Part shown: positions 1 through 11,300 of the stretch, in pieces
Position numbering within the stretch: position 1 is the first letter of the stretch
Layout: the number at the start of each line of letters is the position of its first letter
DNA from: Cyprinodon diabolis
Taxonomy: Eukaryota > Chordata > Actinopteri > Cyprinodontiformes > Cyprinodontidae
Assembly: GCA_030533445.1 (NCBI GenBank)
Contig: JARPUW010000025.1
Location: forward strand, 434,001 to 498,000
DNA: 64,000 nucleotides
Direction: 5' to 3'
Translations under genes and position numbers: made by a program
Notes under the pieces: generated by a model
What the model saw: the letters and a program-made list of their open reading frames with translations, nothing else
Database searches by the model: none
Told to the model about the DNA's origin: nothing

Positions 1-178
1 TCATTTCACAGTGAGATAATGCCATTTTGGCCTCTGGAGTTGTAACAGACAAACCATTAATGATACAGCCATGATCTTTTCTGGCAATCATCTAGAGCTG
101 AAAACTAACAATATAAAGTAGATTTGAGCAGATGTTTTTGGTTACAAGCTTCAAAACAGAAGGTTGAGGCCAAAACGC
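1..178 (+). repeat. Representative long monomer (178 bp)
   Basis: This is the long monomer form. It has ggttacaagcttc followed by gaaggttgagg, with one G more than the short form. Within it, TCTAGA is at 91-96, TATAAAG at 112-118, AAGCTT at 146-151 and GAGGCCAAAA at 166-175. The ttaca base and the extra G nearly always travel together through the window. The start phase is arbitrary, chosen at the variable tcttttc/tcatttc segment. Confidence 0.95.
112..118 (+). promoter_or_regulatory. TATAAAG motif present in each monomer (representative copy)
   Basis: TATAAAG occurs once per typical monomer on the plus strand. It matches a TATA-box core, but the monomer is A+T rich and no initiator, gene or transcript start can be seen, so a promoter role is only possible. 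In the recurrent cgaacaataaaaag variant the TATA core is lost and an AATAAA hexamer appears instead. Confidence 0.15.
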
Positions 179-212
179 TCTTTTCACAGTGAGATAATGC
201 CATTTTGGCCTC
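166..212. repeat. 10-bp inverted repeat across the monomer junction (representative copy)
   Basis: GAGGCCAAAA at 166-175 is the exact reverse complement of TTTTGGCCTC at 203-212, with a 27-nt spacer crossing the monomer boundary. Pairing does not extend in either direction. The same arrangement recurs at almost every junction. Exceptions seen by eye include ttttgtcctc near 13,328, ttttgaactc (42,947, 43,834, 47,916, 51,109, 58,202, 61,750), ttttggtctc (43,124, 44,011 and later copies), catcttggcc near 55,535 and gaggtcaaaa near 54,794. It could form a cruciform or be a symmetric protein-binding site; neither is shown by sequence alone. Confidence 0.85.
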
Positions 213-355
213 TGGAGTTGTAACAGACAAATCATTAATGATACAGCCATGATCTTTTCTGGCAATCATCTAGAGCTGAAAACTAACAATATAAAGTAGA
301 TTTGAGCAGATGTTTATGGTTCCAAGCTTCAAAACAGAAGTTGAGGCCAAAACGC
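179..355 (+). repeat. Representative short monomer (177 bp)
   Basis: This is the short monomer form, with ggttccaagcttc followed by gaagttgagg. This copy also carries two informative variants: caaatcatt instead of caaaccatt (T at 232), and gatgtttatgg instead of gatgtttttgg. The caaatcatt variant recurs only at 8,566, 14,593 and 24,168, which marks the repeated start of the 33-34-monomer unit. Confidence 0.95.
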
Positions 356-887
356 TCATTTCACAGTGAGATAATGCCATTTTGGCCTCTGGAGTTGTAA
401 CAGACAAACCATTAATGATACAGCCATGATCTTTTCTGGCAATCATCTAGAGCTGAAAACGAACAATATAAAGTAGATTTGAGCAGATGTTTATGGTTCC
501 AAGCTTCAAAACAGAAGTTGAGGCCAAAACGCTCTTTTCACAGTGAGATAATGCCATTTTGGCCTCTGGAGTTGTAACAGACAAACCATTAATGATACAG
601 CCATGATCTTTTCTGGCAATCATCTAGAGCTGAAAACTAACAATATAAAGTAGATTTGAGCAGAAGTTTTTGGTTCCAAGCTTCAAAACAGAAGTTGAGG
701 CCAAAACGCTCTTTTCACAGTGAGATAATGCCATTTTGGCCTCTGGAGTTGTAACAGACAAACCATTAATGATACAGCCATGATCTTTTCTGGCAATCAT
801 CTAGAGCTGAAAACTAAAAATATAAAGTAGATTTGAGCAGATGTTTTTGGTTACAAGCTTCAAAACAGAAGGTTGAGGCCAAAACGC

Positions 888-3548
888 TCATTTCACGGTG
901 AGATAGTGCCATTTTGGCCTCTGGAGTTGTAACAGACAAACCATTAATGATACAGCCATGATCTTTTCTGGCAATCGTCTAGAGCTGAAAACTAACAATA
1001 TAAAGTAGATTTGAGCAGATGTTTTTGGTTACAAGCTTCAAAACAGAAGGTTGAGGCCAAAACGCTCTTTTCACAGTGAGATAATGCCATTTTGGCCTCT
1101 GGAGTTGTAACAGACAAACCATTAATGATACAGCCATGATCTTTTCTGGCAATCATCTAGAGCTGAAAACTAACAATATAAAGTAGATTTGAGCAGATGT
1201 TTTTGGTTCCAAGCTTCAAAACAGAAGTTGAGGCCAAAACGCTCTTTTCACAGGGAGATAATGCCATTTTGGCCTCTGGAGTTGTAACAGACAAACCATT
1301 AATGATACAGCCATGATCTTTTCTGGCAACCATCTAGAGCTGAAAACTAACAATATAAAGTAGATTTGAGCAGATGTTTTTGGTTACAAGCTTCAAAACA
1401 GAAGGTTGAGGCCAAAACGCTCTTTTCACAGTGAGATAATGCCATTTTGGCCTCTGGAGTTGTAACAGACAAACCATTAATGATACAGCCATGATCTTTT
1501 CTGTCATTCATCTAGAGCTGAAAACTAACAATATAAAGTAGATTTGAGCAGATGTTTATGGTTCCAAGCTTCAAAACAGAAGTTGAGGCCAAAACGCTCA
1601 TTTCACAGTGAGATAATGCCATTTTGGCCTCTGGAGTTGTAACACACAAACCATTAATGATACAGCCATGATCTTTTCTGGCAATCATCTAGTGCTGAAA
1701 ACTAACAATATAAAGTAGATTTGAGCAGATGTTTTTGGTTCCAAGCTTCAAAACAGAAGTTGAGGCCAAAACGCTCTTTTCACAGTGAGATAATGCCATT
1801 TTGGCCTCTGGAGTTGTAACAGACAAACCATTAATGATACAGCCATGATCTTTTCTGGCAATCATCTAGAGCTGAAAACTAACAATATAAAGTAGATTTG
1901 AGCAGAAGTTTTTGGTTCCAAGCTTCAAAACAGAAGTTGAGGCCAAAACGCTCTTTTCACAGTGAGATAATGCCATTTTGGCCTCTGGAGTTGTAACAGA
2001 CAAACCATTAATGATACAGCCATGATCTTTTCTGGCAATCATCTAGAGCTGAAAACTAACAATATAAAGTAGATTTGAGCAGATGTTTATGGTTCCAAGT
2101 TTCAAAACAGAAGTTGAGGCCAAAACGCTCATTTTACAGTGAGATAATGCCATTTTGGCCTCTGGAGTTGTAACAGACAAACCATTAATGATACAGCCAT
2201 GATCTTTTCTGGCAATCATCTAGTGCTGAAAACTAACAATATAAAGTAGATTTGAGCAGATGTTTTTGGTTCCAAGCTTCAAAACAGAAGTTGAGGCCAA
2301 AACGCTCTTTTCACAGTGAGATAATGCCATTTTGGCCTCTGGAGTTGTAACAGACAAACCATTAATGATACAGCCATGATCTTTTCTGGCAATCATCTAG
2401 AGCTGAAAACTAACAATATAAAGTAGATTTGAGCAGAAGTTTTTGGTTCCAAGCTTCAAAACAGAAGTTGAGGCCAAAACGCTCTTTTCACAGTGAGATA
2501 ATGCCATTTTGGCCTCTGGAGTTGTAACAGACAAACCATTAATGATACAGCCATGATCTTTTCTGGCAATCATCTAGAGCTGAAAACTAACAATATAAAG
2601 TAGATTTGAGCAGATGTTTTTGGTTCCAAGCTTCAAAACAGAAGTTGAGGCCAAAACGCTCTTTTCACAGTGAGATAATGCCATTTTGGCCTCTGGAGTT
2701 GTAACAGACAAACCATTAATGATACAGCCATGATCTTTTCTGGCAATCATCTAGAGCTGAAAACTAACAATATAAAGTAGATTTGAGCAGATGTTTTTGG
2801 TTACAAGCTTCAAAACAGAAGGTTGAGGCCAAAACGCTCTTTTCACAGTGAGATAATGCCATTTTGGCCTCTGGAGTTGTAACAGACAAACCATTAATGA
2901 TACAGCCATGATCTTTTCTGGCAATCATCTAGAGCTGAAAACTAACAATATAAAGTAGATTTGAGCAGAAGTTTTTGGTTCCAAGCTTCAAAACAGAAGT
3001 TGAGGCCAAAACGCTCTTTTCACAGTGAGATAATGCCATTTTGGCCTCTGGAGTTGTAACAGACAAACCATTAATGATACAGCCATGATCTTTTCTGGCA
3101 ATCATCTAGAGCTGAAAACGAACAATAAAAAGTAGATTTGAGCAGATGTTTTTGGTTACAAGCTTCAAAACAGAAGGTTGAGGCCAAAACGCTCTTTTTA
3201 CAGTGAGATAATGCCATTTTGGCCTCTGGAGTTGTAACAGACAAACCATTAATGATACAGCCATGATCTTTTCTGGCAATCATCTAGAGCTGAAAACTAA
3301 CAATATAAAGTAGATTTGAGCAGATGTTTTTGGTTACAAGCTTCAAAACAGAAGGTTGAGGCCAAAACGCTCTTTTCACAGTGAGATAATGCCATTTTGG
3401 CCTCTGGAGTTGTAACAGACAAACCATTAATGATACAGCCATGATCTTTTCTGGCAATCATCTAGAGCTGAAAACGAACAATATAAAGTAGATTTGAGCA
3501 GATGTTTTTGGTTACAAGCTTCAAAACAGAAGGTTGAGGCCAAAACGC
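888..3548 (+). repeat. 15-monomer block B, copy 1 (2,661 bp)
   Basis: The block starts at a monomer with cacggtgagatag and caatcgtc. In order it then carries cacaggg plus caaccatc (1,244), tgtcattc (1,421), aacacac plus tagtgctg (1,598), gagcagaag (1,775), aagtttc (1,952), tcattttac plus tagtgctg (2,129), gagcagaag (2,306), two plain monomers (2,483, 2,660), gagcagaag (2,838), cgaacaataaaaag (3,015), tctttttac (3,193) and cgaacaatat (3,371). The same order recurs 2,661 bp later. The true left breakpoint is between about 815 and 888, because the preceding monomers (710 versus 3,371) differ at ctaaaaatat versus cgaacaatat. Confidence 0.9.
3071..3283 (-). other. Spurious minus-strand reading frame created by satellite variants
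   Basis: A 70-codon frame spans slightly more than one monomer on the minus strand. It is open only because cgaac replaces ctaac, which changes an in-frame TAG to TCG, and because the adjoining 178-bp monomer shifts the phase. The same frame reappears wherever that variant is duplicated (for example 5,732, 11,582, 19,026, 28,601, 41,909 and 60,535). A second class of 65 codons (for example 17,288-17,485) exists because caatcgtc replaces caatcatc, turning TGA into CGA. Neither shows codon-biased change, a recognisable domain or a context for expression. I list this one as a warning, not as a gene. Confidence 0.9.
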
Positions 3549-6209
3549 TCATTTCACGGTGAGATAGTGCCATTTTGGCCTCTGGAGTTGTAACAGACAA
3601 ACCATTAATGATACAGCCATGATCTTTTCTGGCAATCGTCTAGAGCTGAAAACTAACAATATAAAGTAGATTTGAGCAGATGTTTTTGGTTACAAGCTTC
3701 AAAACAGAAGGTTGAGGCCAAAACGCTCTTTTCACAGTGAGATAATGCCATTTTGGCCTCTGGAGTTGTAACAGACAAACCATTAATGATACAGCCATGA
3801 TCTTTTCTGGCAATCATCTAGAGCTGAAAACTAACAATATAAAGTAGATTTGAGCAGATGTTTTTGGTTCCAAGCTTCAAAACAGAAGTTGAGGCCAAAA
3901 CGCTCTTTTCACAGGGAGATAATGCCATTTTGGCCTCTGGAGTTGTAACAGACAAACCATTAATGATACAGCCATGATCTTTTCTGGCAACCATCTAGAG
4001 CTGAAAACTAACAATATAAAGTAGATTTGAGCAGATGTTTTTGGTTACAAGCTTCAAAACAGAAGGTTGAGGCCAAAACGCTCTTTTCACAGTGAGATAA
4101 TGCCATTTTGGCCTCTGGAGTTGTAACAGACAAACCATTAATGATACAGCCATGATCTTTTCTGTCATTCATCTAGAGCTGAAAACTAACAATATAAAGT
4201 AGATTTGAGCAGATGTTTATGGTTCCAAGCTTCAAAACAGAAGTTGAGGCCAAAACGCTCATTTCACAGTGAGATAATGCCATTTTGGCCTCTGGAGTTG
4301 TAACACACAAACCATTAATGATACAGCCATGATCTTTTCTGGCAATCATCTAGTGCTGAAAACTAACAATATAAAGTAGATTTGAGCAGATGTTTTTGGT
4401 TCCAAGCTTCAAAACAGAAGTTGAGGCCAAAACGCTCTTTTCACAGTGAGATAATGCCATTTTGGCCTCTGGAGTTGTAACAGACAAACCATTAATGATA
4501 CAGCCATGATCTTTTCTGGCAATCATCTAGAGCTGAAAACTAACAATATAAAGTAGATTTGAGCAGAAGTTTTTGGTTCCAAGCTTCAAAACAGAAGTTG
4601 AGGCCAAAACGCTCTTTTCACAGTGAGATAATGCCATTTTGGCCTCTGGAGTTGTAACAGACAAACCATTAATGATACAGCCATGATCTTTTCTGGCAAT
4701 CATCTAGAGCTGAAAACTAACAATATAAAGTAGATTTGAGCAGATGTTTATGGTTCCAAGTTTCAAAACAGAAGTTGAGGCCAAAACGCTCATTTTACAG
4801 TGAGATAATGCCATTTTGGCCTCTGGAGTTGTAACAGACAAACCATTAATGATACAGCCATGATCTTTTCTGGCAATCATCTAGTGCTGAAAACTAACAA
4901 TATAAAGTAGATTTGAGCAGATGTTTTTGGTTCCAAGCTTCAAAACAGAAGTTGAGGCCAAAACGCTCTTTTCACAGTGAGATAATGCCATTTTGGCCTC
5001 TGGAGTTGTAACAGACAAACCATTAATGATACAGCCATGATCTTTTCTGGCAATCATCTAGAGCTGAAAACTAACAATATAAAGTAGATTTGAGCAGAAG
5101 TTTTTGGTTCCAAGCTTCAAAACAGAAGTTGAGGCCAAAACGCTCTTTTCACAGTGAGATAATGCCATTTTGGCCTCTGGAGTTGTAACAGACAAACCAT
5201 TAATGATACAGCCATGATCTTTTCTGGCAATCATCTAGAGCTGAAAACTAACAATATAAAGTAGATTTGAGCAGATGTTTTTGGTTCCAAGCTTCAAAAC
5301 AGAAGTTGAGGCCAAAACGCTCTTTTCACAGTGAGATAATGCCATTTTGGCCTCTGGAGTTGTAACAGACAAACCATTAATGATACAGCCATGATCTTTT
5401 CTGGCAATCATCTAGAGCTGAAAACTAACAATATAAAGTAGATTTGAGCAGATGTTTTTGGTTACAAGCTTCAAAACAGAAGGTTGAGGCCAAAACGCTC
5501 TTTTCACAGTGAGATAATGCCATTTTGGCCTCTGGAGTTGTAACAGACAAACCATTAATGATACAGCCATGATCTTTTCTGGCAATCATCTAGAGCTGAA
5601 AACTAACAATATAAAGTAGATTTGAGCAGAAGTTTTTGGTTCCAAGCTTCAAAACAGAAGTTGAGGCCAAAACGCTCTTTTCACAGTGAGATAATGCCAT
5701 TTTGGCCTCTGGAGTTGTAACAGACAAACCATTAATGATACAGCCATGATCTTTTCTGGCAATCATCTAGAGCTGAAAACGAACAATAAAAAGTAGATTT
5801 GAGCAGATGTTTTTGGTTACAAGCTTCAAAACAGAAGGTTGAGGCCAAAACGCTCTTTTTACAGTGAGATAATGCCATTTTGGCCTCTGGAGTTGTAACA
5901 GACAAACCATTAATGATACAGCCATGATCTTTTCTGGCAATCATCTAGAGCTGAAAACTAACAATATAAAGTAGATTTGAGCAGATGTTTTTGGTTACAA
6001 GCTTCAAAACAGAAGGTTGAGGCCAAAACGCTCTTTTCACAGTGAGATAATGCCATTTTGGCCTCTGGAGTTGTAACAGACAAACCATTAATGATACAGC
6101 CATGATCTTTTCTGGCAATCATCTAGAGCTGAAAACTAACAATATAAAGTAGATTTGAGCAGATGTTTTTGGTTCCAAGCTTCAAAACAGAAGTTGAGGC
6201 CAAAACGCT
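3549..6209 (+). repeat. 15-monomer block B, copy 2 (2,661 bp)
   Basis: Monomer by monomer this matches 888-3,548 up to about 6,130, with no difference noticed by eye. The last monomer (6,032) reads ctaacaatat with a ttcca end, where copy 1 (3,371) has cgaacaatat with a ttaca end, so the duplication ends inside that monomer. The matched length is close to exactly two periods, as expected from a single unequal exchange displaced by 15 monomers. Confidence 0.88.
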
Positions 6210-8334
6210 CTTTTCACAGTGAGATAATGCCATTTTGGCCTCTGGAGTTGTAACAGACAAACCATTAATGATACAGCCATGATCTTTTCTGGCAATCATC
6301 TAGAGCTGAAAACTAACAATATAAAGTAGATTTGAGCAGATGTTTTTGGTTACAAGCTTCAAAACAGAAGTTGAGGCCAAAACGCTCTTTTCACAGTGAG
6401 ATAATGCCATTTTGGCCTCTGGAGTTGTAACAGACAAACCATTAATGATACAGCCATGATCTTTTCTGGCAATCATCTAGAGCTGAAAACTAACAATATA
6501 AAGTAGATTTGAGCAGAAGTTTTTGGTTCCAAGCTTCAAAACAGAAGTTGAGGCCAAAACGCTCTTTTCACAGTGAGATAATGCCATTTTGGCCTCTGGA
6601 GTTGTAACAGACAAACCATTAATGATACAGCCATGATCTTTTCTGGCAATCATCTAGTGCTGAAAACTAACAATATAAAGTAGATTTGAGCAGATGTTTT
6701 TGGTTCCAAGCTTCAAAACAGAAGTTGAGGCCAAAACGCTCTTTTCACAGTGAGATAATGCCATTTTGGCCTCTGGAGTTGTAACAGACAAACCATTAAT
6801 GATACAGCCATGATCTTTTCTGGCAATCATCTAGAGCTGAAAACTAACAATATAAAGTAGATTTGAGCAGAAGTTTTTGGTTCCAAGCTTCAAAACAGAA
6901 GTTGAGGCCAAAACGCTCTTTTCACAGTGAGATAATGCCATTTTGGCCTCTGGAGTTGTAACAGACAAACCATTAATGATACAGCCATGATCTTTTCTGG
7001 CAATCATCTAGTGCTGAAAACTAACAATATAAAGTAGATTTGAGCAGATGTTTTTGGTTACAAGCTTCAAAACAGAAGGTTGAGGCCAAAACGCTCTTTT
7101 CACAGTGAGATAATGCCATTTTGGCCTCTGGAGTTGTAACAGACAAACCATTAATGATACAGCCATGATCTTTTCTGGCAATCATCTAGAGCTGAAAACT
7201 AACAATATAAAGTAGATTTGAGCAGATGTTTTTGGTTCCAAGCTTCAAAACAGAAGTTGAGGCCAAAACGCTCTTTTCACAGTGAGATAATGCCATTTTG
7301 GCCTCTGGAGTTGTAACAGACAAACCATTAATGATACAGCCATGATCTTTTCTGGCAATCATCTAGAGCTGAAAACTAACAATATAAAGTAGATTTGAGC
7401 AGATGTTTTTGGTTCCAAGCTTCAAAACAGAAGTTGAGGCCAAAACGCTCTTTTCACAGTGAGATAATGCCATTTTGGCCTCTGGAGTTGTAACAGACAA
7501 ACCATTAATGATACAGCCATGATCTTTTCTGGCAATCATCTAGAGCTGAAAACTAACAATATAAAGTAGATTTGAGCAGATGTTTATGGTTCCAAGCTTC
7601 AAAACAGAAGTTGAGGCCAAAACGCTCATTTCACAGTGAGATAATGCCATTTTGGCCTCTGGAGTTGTAACAGACAAACCATTAATGATACAGCCATGAT
7701 CTTTTCTGGCAATCATCTAGAGTTGAAAACTAACAATATAAAGTAGATTTGAGCAGATGTTTATGGTTCCAAGCTTCAAAACAGAAGTTGAGGCCAAAAC
7801 GCTCTTTTTACAGTGAGATAATGCCATTTTGGCCTCTGGAGTTGTAACAGACAAACCATTAATAATACAGCCATGATCTTTTCTGGCAATCATCTAGAGC
7901 TGAAAACGAACAATATAAAGTAGATTTGAGCAGATGTTTTTGGTTACAGGCTTCAAAACAGAAGGTTGAGGCCAAAACGCTCTTTTCACAGTGAGATAAT
8001 GCCATTTTGGCCTCTGGAGTTGTAACAGACAAACCATTAATGATACAGCCATGATCTTTTCTGGCAATCATCTAGAGCTGAAAACTAACAATATAAAGTA
8101 GATTTGAGCAGATGTTTATGGTTCCAAGCTTCAAAACAGAAGTTGAGGCCAAAACACTCATTTTACAGTGAGATAATGCCATTTTGGCCTCTGGAGTTGT
8201 AACAGACAAACCATTAATGATACAGCCATGATCTTTTCTGGCAATCATCTAGAGCTGAAAACTAACAATATAAAGTAGATTTGAGCAGATGTTTATGGTT
8301 CCAAGCTTCAAAACAGAAGTTGAGGCCAAAACGC
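6210..8334 (+). repeat. HOR-1 tail segment, copy 1 (12 monomers)
   Basis: This stretch holds monomers distinguished by ttaca with gaagttg (6,209), tagtgctg (6,563 and 6,917), gatgtttatgg (7,447 onward), tctttttac with cgaacaatat and ttacaggcttc (7,801), and acactcattttac at 8,158. It matches 12,059-14,184 at +5,850, then at +6,027 after one inserted monomer. No gene or non-satellite sequence is present. Confidence 0.85.
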
Positions 8335-11300
8335 TCATTTCACAGTGAGATAATGCCATTTTGGCCTCTGGAGTTGTAACAGACAAACCATTAATGATAC
8401 AGCCATGATCTTTTCTGGCAATCATCTAGAGCTGAAAACTAACAATATAAAGTAGATTTGAGCAGATGTTTTTGGTTACAAGCTTCAAAACAGAAGGTTG
8501 AGGCCAAAACGCTCTTTTCACAGTGAGATAATGCCATTTTGGCCTCTGGAGTTGTAACAGACAAATCATTAATGATACAGCCATGATCTTTTCTGGCAAT
8601 CATCTAGAGCTGAAAACTAACAATATAAAGTAGATTTGAGCAGATGTTTATGGTTCCAAGCTTCAAAACAGAAGTTGAGGCCAAAACGCTCATTTCACAG
8701 TGAGATAATGCCATTTTGGCCTCTGGAGTTGTAACAGACAAACCATTAATGATACAGCCATGATCTTTTCTGGCAATCATCTAGAGCTGAAAACGAACAA
8801 TATAAAGTAGATTTGAGCAGATGTTTATGGTTCCAAGCTTCAAAACAGAAGTTGAGGCCAAAACGCTCATTTCACAGTGAGATAATGCCATTTTGGCCTC
8901 TGGAGTTGTAACAGACAAACCATTAATGATACAGCCATGATCTTTTCTGGCAATCATCTAGAGCTGAAAACGAACAATATAAAGTAGATTTGAGCAGATG
9001 TTTTTGGTTCCAAGCTTCAAAACAGAAGTTGAGGCCAAAACGCTCTTTTCACAGTGAGATAATGCCATTTTGGCCTCTGGAGTTGTAACAGACAAACCAT
9101 TAATGATACAGCCATGATCTTTTCTGGCAATCATCTAGAGCTGAAAACTAACAATATAAAGTAGATTTGAGCAGAAGTTTTTGGTTCCAAGCTTCAAAAC
9201 AGAAGTTGAGGCCAAAACGCTCTTTTCACAGTGAGATAATGCCATTTTGGCCTCTGGAGTTGTAACAGACAAACCATTAATGATACAGCCATGATCTTTT
9301 CTGGCAATCATCTAGAGCTGAAAACTAAAAATATAAAGTAGATTTGAGCAGATGTTTTTGGTTACAAGCTTCAAAACAGAAGGTTGAGGCCAAAACGCTC
9401 ATTTCACGGTGAGATAGTGCCATTTTGGCCTCTGGAGTTGTAACAGACAAACCATTAATGATACAGCCATGATCTTTTCTGGCAATCGTCTAGAGCTGAA
9501 AACTAACAATATAAAGTAGATTTGAGCAGATGTTTTTGGTTACAAGCTTCAAAACAGAAGGTTGAGGCCAAAACGCTCTTTTCACAGTGAGATAATGCCA
9601 TTTTGGCCTCTGGAGTTGTAACAGACAAACCATTAATGATACAGCCATGATCTTTTCTGGCAATCATCTAGAGCTGAAAACTAACAATATAAAGTAGATT
9701 TGAGCAGATGTTTTTGGTTCCAAGCTTCAAAACAGAAGTTGAGGCCAAAACGCTCTTTTCACAGGGAGATAATGCCATTTTGGCCTCTGGAGTTGTAACA
9801 GACAAACCATTAATGATACAGCCATGATCTTTTCTGGCAACCATCTAGAGCTGAAAACTAACAATATAAAGTAGATTTGAGCAGATGTTTTTGGTTACAA
9901 GCTTCAAAACAGAAGGTTGAGGCCAAAACGCTCTTTTCACAGTGAGATAATGCCATTTTGGCCTCTGGAGTTGTAACAGACAAACCATTAATGATACAGC
10001 CATGATCTTTTCTGTCATTCATCTAGAGCTGAAAACTAACAATATAAAGTAGATTTGAGCAGATGTTTATGGTTCCAAGCTTCAAAACAGAAGTTGAGGC
10101 CAAAACGCTCATTTCACAGTGAGATAATGCCATTTTGGCCTCTGGAGTTGTAACACACAAACCATTAATGATACAGCCATGATCTTTTCTGGCAATCATC
10201 TAGTGCTGAAAACTAACAATATAAAGTAGATTTGAGCAGATGTTTTTGGTTCCAAGCTTCAAAACAGAAGTTGAGGCCAAAACGCTCTTTTCACAGTGAG
10301 ATAATGCCATTTTGGCCTCTGGAGTTGTAACAGACAAACCATTAATGATACAGCCATGATCTTTTCTGGCAATCATCTAGAGCTGAAAACTAACAATATA
10401 AAGTAGATTTGAGCAGAAGTTTTTGGTTCCAAGCTTCAAAACAGAAGTTGAGGCCAAAACGCTCTTTTCACAGTGAGATAATGCCATTTTGGCCTCTGGA
10501 GTTGTAACAGACAAACCATTAATGATACAGCCATGATCTTTTCTGGCAATCATCTAGAGCTGAAAACTAACAATATAAAGTAGATTTGAGCAGATGTTTA
10601 TGGTTCCAAGTTTCAAAACAGAAGTTGAGGCCAAAACGCTCATTTTACAGTGAGATAATGCCATTTTGGCCTCTGGAGTTGTAACAGACAAACCATTAAT
10701 GATACAGCCATGATCTTTTCTGGCAATCATCTAGTGCTGAAAACTAACAATATAAAGTAGATTTGAGCAGATGTTTTTGGTTCCAAGCTTCAAAACAGAA
10801 GTTGAGGCCAAAACGCTCTTTTCACAGTGAGATAATGCCATTTTGGCCTCTGGAGTTGTAACAGACAAACCATTAATGATACAGCCATGATCTTTTCTGG
10901 CAATCATCTAGAGCTGAAAACTAACAATATAAAGTAGATTTGAGCAGAAGTTTTTGGTTCCAAGCTTCAAAACAGAAGTTGAGGCCAAAACGCTCTTTTC
11001 ACAGTGAGATAATGCCATTTTGGCCTCTGGAGTTGTAACAGACAAACCATTAATGATACAGCCATGATCTTTTCTGGCAATCATCTAGAGCTGAAAACTA
11101 ACAATATAAAGTAGATTTGAGCAGATGTTTTTGGTTCCAAGCTTCAAAACAGAAGTTGAGGCCAAAACGCTCTTTTCACAGTGAGATAATGCCATTTTGG
11201 CCTCTGGAGTTGTAACAGACAAACCATTAATGATACAGCCATGATCTTTTCTGGCAATCATCTAGAGCTGAAAACTAACAATATAAAGTAGATTTGAGCA

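Larger units (their letters stand above)
1..8334 (+). repeat. HOR-1 copy 1 (33-monomer unit with an internally doubled 15-mer)
   Basis: The order of variant monomers from base 1 is repeated from 8,335, 14,362 and 23,937. For example caaatcatt at 232 reappears at 8,566, 14,593 and 24,168. This copy is longer than the next because its 15-monomer block is present twice (anchored at 888 and 3,549). The tail of the unit, about 6,137-8,334, matches about 11,987-14,361 at an offset of 5,850 bp, apart from one extra monomer in the later copy. The unit may begin left of base 1. Private changes in this copy include T at about 7,733 (agttg for agctg) and A near 7,864 (aataatac). Confidence 0.85.

Noticed and set aside
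112..118. TATAAAG as a real promoter in every monomer
   Set aside because: An A+T-rich monomer can contain this by chance, and no start element, downstream gene or transcript evidence is visible. Kept only as a low-confidence motif.
3071..3283. 70-codon minus-strand reading frames recurring many times (also 5,732, 11,582, 13,709, 23,284, 41,909, 46,701, 60,535 and others)
   Set aside because: They exist only where cgaac replaces ctaac, removing one TAG, and where a 178-bp monomer shifts phase. They repeat because the satellite repeats. There is no domain, coding-type substitution pattern or gene context.
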